This document shows positions 15,383 through 19,793 of a stretch of 19,793 bases of DNA, in pieces. Location: the NCBI GenBank assembly GCA_041609895.1, contig JBFIPX010000049.1, positions 1 through 19,793 on the forward strand, given 5' to 3'. How positions within the stretch are numbered: the first letter of the stretch is position 1; each line of letters starts with the position of its first letter. Made by a program: the position numbers and the translations under genes. The stretch is from JAHHLP01 sp041609895 (GTDB lineage: Bacteria > Bacteroidota > Rhodothermia > Rhodothermales > JABDKH01). The notes beneath the pieces were generated by a model. It was not told the origin of the DNA. It did not search any database and was given only the letters and a program-made list of their open reading frames with translations.

Positions 15383-15709
15383 TCAATCTATCAATATGAT
15401 GCTCTTGACGCGAGCACCGTTGATTGCCAGCTCGCTTTGAACGGCTTCTCGGAAGGTGACCGAGCCACCCGCAGGCACATCTCGAATCACCGCGTGCATC
15501 GCATCGACCCGGCGATTCTTGTCATCAAACAATGAAATCTGCACCTGAGCCACATTCACTGTCAAATCGCCGTCATTGTGAACAGTCCCGCTTACGAATC
15601 GAGCTCCTCCCGGAAGCAACTTGAAATCCAGATCCTCAACCCGAAGGGCCGTCTTTGAATCATCTGTTGCGCAGCCAAGGGCGAGAGCAATCAACAGAAC
15701 TGTCAGCAT
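15383..15709 (-). CDS. Small FxLYD-domain lipoprotein
   Basis: 108 aa from the ATG at 15709. The N-terminus MLTVLLIALALGC is a compact lipoprotein signal with Cys13 as the lipid anchor. The rest (about 25-100) resembles an FxLYD domain: FVSGTVHNDGDLTVNVAQVQ, then SLFDDKNRRVD and VPAGGSVTFREAV, a beta-sandwich found on many bacterial envelope lipoproteins with no defined activity. An alternative ATG at 15763 would add 18 residues and overlap the carbamoyltransferase stop by 14 bases; I prefer the shorter form because of its signal, though overlap would favour translational coupling. It is the last gene of the valS-carbamoyltransferase operon, convergent with the HAD nucleotidase gene 41 bases away. 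Confidence 0.75.
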   Translation of the reverse strand: MLTVLLIALALGCATDDSKTALRVEDLDFKLLPGGARFVSGTVHNDGDLTVNVAQVQISLFDDKNRRVDAMHAVIRDVPAGGSVTFREAVQSELAINGARVKSIILID

Positions 15710-15749
15710 TCGAGCACAAGATCCTCGCACGCACGTCACTGCCTTCGCA

Positions 15750-17561
15750 TCAGTCCAATCCATACTTGGCCGCTATTTCCTCGAGTGTATAGAGGTCGTC
15801 CGCCGACTCGGCTCCATCTTGATCGCCTTTCTTCACGACGTGGTGCCCCAACACAAGCACGTCCATGTGGGTGCGGCGAAAACAATTCAGTGCGTCCAAC
15901 GGAGTACAGACAATCGGCTCTCCACGCACATTGAAGCTGGTATTCACAAGCACCGGGCAACCGGTACGGCGCTCGAAGGCCTTTAAGAGATGAAAGAATT
16001 CAGGGTTTCGTACTTCGTCAACTGTTTGCAATCGGGCAGAACCGTCGACATGAGTGACGGCCGGAATGGGTGAATCTATTCCTGACAACCTCTCCAGCCC
16101 TTCCCCGGTGATTTTTGCGTTCCGTACGGGAGCGACCAAAAGCATGTATGGGCTTGCGTCCTCAAAATCGAAGTATTCCGCGACCTGATCTTCCGCCACA
16201 CTTGGAGCAAAGGGTCTAAAGCTCTCGCGATACTTGATCTTGAGGTTGACCTTGCGTTGTACATCGCGCCCTCTCGGGTCAGCCAGAATAGATCGACCGC
16301 CAAGCGCTCTCGGGCCAAACTCCATACGCCCCTGAAACCAACCGACCACCTTACCCTCGTCGAGCAATCGGGCGACGACCTCATAGAGTTCCCCGGGCGC
16401 AAACGTCTGATACTTCACATCCTCCGATGCGAGGAAGTCCGCAACCTCGTCATCAGAAAATGAAGGCCCGAGCCGGCTCCCTTGCATCGAATCCCCATCC
16501 GATACGCGTCTACTGCCACCTGCGTAATCGAAGTGCGCCACGAGCGCGGCGCCCAGCGCACCCCCAGCATCGCCAGCTGCCGGCTGTATCCACACGTCGG
16601 TGAAAGGCCCCTCCTTAAGGAGCCTGCCATTGGCGACGCAATTCAAGGCGACACCCCCGGCAAGGCACAGGCAGGTCTCTCGTGTCTCACGATGCACGTG
16701 ACGGGCCATCGTCATGATGACGTCCTCTGTCACCTCCTGCACCGAGCGGGCCAGGTCCATTTCGCGGCTCGTGATGGGAGCCTCCGGTTCCCTCCGGCGC
16801 CCGCCAAAGAGTTCAGCAAATCGTTTACCTGTCATGGTGAGCCCCGCAGCATACGTAAAGAACCGCATGTTGAGGCGGAACGACCCGTCCGGGCGAATGT
16901 CGATCAGATGGTCACGGATCGCCTTCACGTACGTGGGCTCGCCATAAGGGGCGAGGCCCATCAGCTTGTACTCACCGGAGTTCACGCGAAAGCCGCAGAA
17001 GTACGTGAATGCGCTGTACAGCAGTCCGAGTGAATGAGGAAAATGAATCTCCTGGCGGATCTCGATATCAGCGTCCACGCCCACACCCCACGAGGCGGTC
17101 GCCCACTCGCCCACGCCATCTGTAGTCAGGAAGGCGGCCCTTAAAAACGGGGACGGAAAGAAAGCACTGGCTGCATGGCTCTCGTGGTGCTCCGGAAATA
17201 GGATCTTGCCGTCAAAGTCCAGCTCGCGCTGGAGAAGGTCGGGTATCCAAAGCTTCAACTTGAGCCACAGCGGCATCGCCTTTGAGAACGACCTGAGGCC
17301 CCGCGGAGCGTATGAGAGATAGGTCTCCAGCAGCCGCTCAAACTTCAGAAACGGCTTGTCATAGAACGCGACCGCGTCCAGATCTGCCGCGGTGATGCCG
17401 GCGCGCGTCAGACAAAAGGAAATTGCATTTCGGGGAAAGCCCGGATCATGCTTTTGTCGCGTGAAACGCTCCTCTTGCGCAGCTGCCACGATCTCGCCGT
17501 CCCGAATAAGACAGGCGGCGGAATCGTGATACCAACACGATATGCCAAGTATGTAGCCCAT
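15750..17561 (-). CDS. Carbamoyltransferase, NodU/CmcH family
   Basis: 603 aa. The N-terminal Kae1-like domain opens with YILGISCWYHDSAACL and carries the metal/nucleotide signature EHHESHAASAF (His125 and His129), GGVALNCVANGRL (302-314) and GDAGGALGAAL (330-340, Asp331). The C-terminal YrdC-like domain has GWFQGRMEFGPRALGGRS (407-424) and the conserved NTSFNVRGEPIV near the end. By family it forms carbamoyl adenylate from carbamoyl phosphate and ATP and transfers the carbamoyl group to an acceptor hydroxyl. In NodU, CmcH and TobZ the acceptors are a Nod factor, a cephem and tobramycin; here it is unknown. The usual SxtJ/DUF5989 partners are absent. The gene starts 18 bases after the valS stop and is followed by the FxLYD lipoprotein gene. 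Confidence 0.92.
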   Translation of the reverse strand: MGYILGISCWYHDSAACLIRDGEIVAAAQEERFTRQKHDPGFPRNAISFCLTRAGITAADLDAVAFYDKPFLKFERLLETYLSYAPRGLRSFSKAMPLWLKLKLWIPDLLQRELDFDGKILFPEHHESHAASAFFPSPFLRAAFLTTDGVGEWATASWGVGVDADIEIRQEIHFPHSLGLLYSAFTYFCGFRVNSGEYKLMGLAPYGEPTYVKAIRDHLIDIRPDGSFRLNMRFFTYAAGLTMTGKRFAELFGGRRREPEAPITSREMDLARSVQEVTEDVIMTMARHVHRETRETCLCLAGGVALNCVANGRLLKEGPFTDVWIQPAAGDAGGALGAALVAHFDYAGGSRRVSDGDSMQGSRLGPSFSDDEVADFLASEDVKYQTFAPGELYEVVARLLDEGKVVGWFQGRMEFGPRALGGRSILADPRGRDVQRKVNLKIKYRESFRPFAPSVAEDQVAEYFDFEDASPYMLLVAPVRNAKITGEGLERLSGIDSPIPAVTHVDGSARLQTVDEVRNPEFFHLLKAFERRTGCPVLVNTSFNVRGEPIVCTPLDALNCFRRTHMDVLVLGHHVVKKGDQDGAESADDLYTLEEIAAKYGLD

Positions 17562-17579
17562 GCACGTCGGTGGTTATAC

Positions 17580-19793
17580 CTAACTGACCGCCTCGAGGTC
17601 AGCGAGATTACTTCTCAGTCGCTTTAATTCCGCAACAGCATCCTTTTCTTTCTTTCGCTCCCGATCCACCACCTCGGCGGGTGCCTTGTCAACAAACTGC
17701 CTGTTCTGGAGCTTCATCTGTACCTTTCGTACGAAGTCCTCTTTTTGGTCGATCTCCTTCTGCAGTCGCTCCCGCTCCACGTCGACGTCAATCATGCCGG
17801 CTAGAGGAATGTAGATCTCGTTGCGACCGACAACGGCCGAGGCAGATGCACTCGGCTTGGCCACGTCACTCCCAAACTCGAGACCGGACACCCTGGCGAG
17901 CTTCTCGAAATAATCCGTGTGCGCCGCAATCGAATCGTGTAGATCGGCTGCCTCCGACGGAACGCTTATTATCGCTTCTATGGATTTCGATGGAGCGACG
18001 TTATACTCGGCACGAACATTCCGAATAGCCGATATCATCTCCTGCATGACCGAGAACGAACCGTAGGCGTCTTCCGACATCTCCTCTGACTTTGCCGACG
18101 GCCACCCCTGCGTGATACAGGCTGACCCTTCGCCCCGTGGTCTCAATCGCTGCCACAGCTCCTCAGTTATGAACGGCATGAACGGATGAAGCAGCAGCAG
18201 CATGTTCTCGAAGATCTCGACCGCGAGTGCAATCCGCTCCTCGTCCATCTGTTCGCCGCGAGGCGGCTTGATCAACTCGAGGTACCAGTCACAGTAGTCT
18301 CTCCAGAAAACATCGTAAATGGCTGCGAGTGCTTCGTTGAGACGATACCGATCGACCGACTGGTCAACTGCATCGATTGTGGTGTTGAGCCGGTGGAGCA
18401 TCCACTGCTCTACGAGATCAAGCTCTTCGAAAGCTCTGCTTCGTTCATAGTGTTTGCCTTCCTCCATGAACTGAGCAAAGACGTTGAACGCGTTCCAGAT
18501 CTTGTTCGCGAAGTTTCGCCCCATCTCGAACTTGGTGGGATCCAGCTTGATGTCCTGGCCCTGGGCGCACAAGATTGTGAGCGAGTAGCGGACCGCGTCT
18601 CCCCCATACTCCTCAATCATCTCCAAGGGATCGATGCCGTTGCCAAGCGACTTGGACATCCACCGGCCCAACTTGTCTTTGATCATACCCGTAATGAAGA
18701 TGTCTCGATACGGCACTTCGCCCGTGAAGTACAGTCCGGCCATTATCATTCTGGCGATCCAAAAGAACAGAATGTCGTACCCCGAGACGAGGACGTCCGT
18801 AGGGTAGAAGTAGGTCAGATCTTCCTTGGATCTTTCGTCGTCGTCGGGCCAACCTAGTGTTGCAAATGGCCACAACCATGACGAAAACCACGTGTCGAGG
18901 ACATCTGCATCCTGTACCATTCCCTCCTCGGGCCGATCGACCGAGACGACATAACCACGCGACTCGTCGACGTTTCCCTTGGAATCAACGTAGTACCATA
19001 CTGGAATTCTGTGGCCCCACCACAACTGCCGGCTGATGCACCAGTCCCGAATATTTTCGAGCCAGCGGAAGTACTCGTTTTCCCAGCGTTTGGGGTAGAA
19101 GGTGATGCTGCCGGATCGAACCGCCTCCAGTGCCGGTCCTGCAAGCGGCTCCATCTTGACAAACCATTGCCGGGAAATCAGCGGCTCGATGATTTCTTTC
19201 GAACGACTGGAGACAGGTACGTTGACAGTGTAAGGCTCAACCTTTTCGATGAGCCCAAGTCGCTCTAAATCCTCGACTATCTGCTTTCGAGCGATAAAGC
19301 GATCCAGGCCGGCGTACGGCCCACCCTTGGCGTTAATGGTGCCGTCCGGATTCATGATGTTGATGACTTCGAGATTGTGGCGCTGTGCTATGTCGAAGTC
19401 ATTCTTGTCGTGGGCAGGCGTGATCTTGAGTGCCCCGGCGCCGAAGTCCGTCTTGACATATTCGTCGGCGACTACTGGGATTTCACGATCAAGCAGCGGA
19501 AGCAGGAGCGACTTACCGATCACTTTCTGGTATCGCTCATCCTCCGGATGAACGGCCACCGCCGAGTCACCCAGCATCGTCTCAGGTCGTGTCGTGGCGA
19601 TCGTCATGCTGCCGCTTCCGTCCGACAGCGGGTACCGCACGTACCATAGATGGCCGTCGCGCTCAACGTTCTCCACCTCCTCATCTGAAAGTGCCGTCTG
19701 GTTCTCCGGATCCCAGTTGACGAGGTAGTCGCCGCGATAGATCAGGCCATCTTCGTACAGCCGGACGAAGACCCGCTGGACCGCTCTCACGTA
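17580..19793 (-). CDS. valS: Valyl-tRNA synthetase, C-terminal 737 residues (5' end outside window)
   Basis: The gene runs off the right edge; about 150 N-terminal residues, including the HIGH motif, lie beyond it. Present are the editing (CP1) domain with TTRPETMLGDSAVAVHP, the class I core with WCISRQLWWGHRIPVWY, and the KMSKS-type loop in RWMSKSLGNGIDP (codons at 18662-18648). The anticodon-binding domain has YCDWYLELIKP and HPFMPFITEELWQRL. A basic coiled-coil tail (about the last 70 residues, RERLQKEIDQKEDFVRKVQ) is typical of bacterial ValRS and contacts the tRNA. It charges tRNA-Val and hydrolyses mischarged Thr-tRNA-Val. It is the first visible gene of an operon with the carbamoyltransferase (18-base gap). 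Confidence 0.97.
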   Translation of the reverse strand, partial: YVRAVQRVFVRLYEDGLIYRGDYLVNWDPENQTALSDEEVENVERDGHLWYVRYPLSDGSGSMTIATTRPETMLGDSAVAVHPEDERYQKVIGKSLLLPLLDREIPVVADEYVKTDFGAGALKITPAHDKNDFDIAQRHNLEVINIMNPDGTINAKGGPYAGLDRFIARKQIVEDLERLGLIEKVEPYTVNVPVSSRSKEIIEPLISRQWFVKMEPLAGPALEAVRSGSITFYPKRWENEYFRWLENIRDWCISRQLWWGHRIPVWYYVDSKGNVDESRGYVVSVDRPEEGMVQDADVLDTWFSSWLWPFATLGWPDDDERSKEDLTYFYPTDVLVSGYDILFFWIARMIMAGLYFTGEVPYRDIFITGMIKDKLGRWMSKSLGNGIDPLEMIEEYGGDAVRYSLTILCAQGQDIKLDPTKFEMGRNFANKIWNAFNVFAQFMEEGKHYERSRAFEELDLVEQWMLHRLNTTIDAVDQSVDRYRLNEALAAIYDVFWRDYCDWYLELIKPPRGEQMDEERIALAVEIFENMLLLLHPFMPFITEELWQRLRPRGEGSACITQGWPSAKSEEMSEDAYGSFSVMQEMISAIRNVRAEYNVAPSKSIEAIISVPSEAADLHDSIAAHTDYFEKLARVSGLEFGSDVAKPSASASAVVGRNEIYIPLAGMIDVDVERERLQKEIDQKEDFVRKVQMKLQNRQFVDKAPAEVVDRERKKEKDAVAELKRLRSNLADLEAVS

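Noticed and set aside
19788..19793. Apparent N-terminal truncation of valyl-tRNA synthetase
   Set aside because: The frame stays open to the window edge; the missing N-terminus reflects the window limit, not gene damage.

Overview
The window looks like a chromosomal stretch from a member of the Rhodothermota/Balneolota branch of the Bacteroidota (FCB) superphylum. The main evidence is a C-terminal type IX secretion sorting domain (QNYPNPF ... LGREV ... LPSGMYVYQL) on a secreted nucleotidase. Supporting signs are the moderately high GC, several genes without a clear Shine-Dalgarno, and promoter-like sites resembling the Bacteroidota TTG/TAnnTTTG type. The assignment is an inference from protein style; there is no rRNA here to confirm it. 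I see no phage, transposase, CRISPR or plasmid gene.

Layout. A tRNA-Ala(GGC) gene (98-170, minus) is followed by a gene-poor stretch holding a strong terminator, then a large secreted 5'-nucleotidase with FIMAH and type IX sorting domains (488-2875, minus). Next is an exported dienelactone-hydrolase-like enzyme (3124-3933, minus). A two-gene plus-strand operon (4111-6138) encodes a small DUF4212 subunit and a large sodium:solute symporter. It converges on a minus-strand pair (7710-6297): a four-helix membrane protein of unknown function and a periplasmic PD40 beta-propeller protein. The 7711-8170 spacer has RNA-like structure (an H-type pseudoknot arrangement plus a 10-bp hairpin). It is followed by a small secreted cysteine-containing protein of unknown function (8171-8674, plus), which ends at a shared bidirectional terminator facing a metzincin-like lipoprotein protease (8769-9788, minus).

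Then come a Tat-exported amidase-signature enzyme (9937-11547, minus), a cold-shock protein with its own terminator (11810-12031, plus), a YneI/Sad-type aldehyde dehydrogenase (12315-13679, plus) and a HAD-IG family cytosolic 5'-nucleotidase (13803-15341, plus). The right end is a minus-strand operon, in transcription order valS (its 5' end lies beyond the window), a NodU/CmcH-type carbamoyltransferase, and a small FxLYD-domain lipoprotein.

How the genes relate. Most are independent housekeeping or nutrient-scavenging units: organic-phosphate salvage outside the cell, carboxylate/Na+ uptake, ester or amide hydrolysis, semialdehyde oxidation and nucleotide turnover. No obvious new multi-gene system is present. 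The points most worth checking are the structured spacer at 7862-8020, the substituted metal-site residues of the secreted nucleotidase, the Glu-for-Gly change in the protease zinc motif, and the linkage of valS with a carbamoyltransferase and a lipoprotein.
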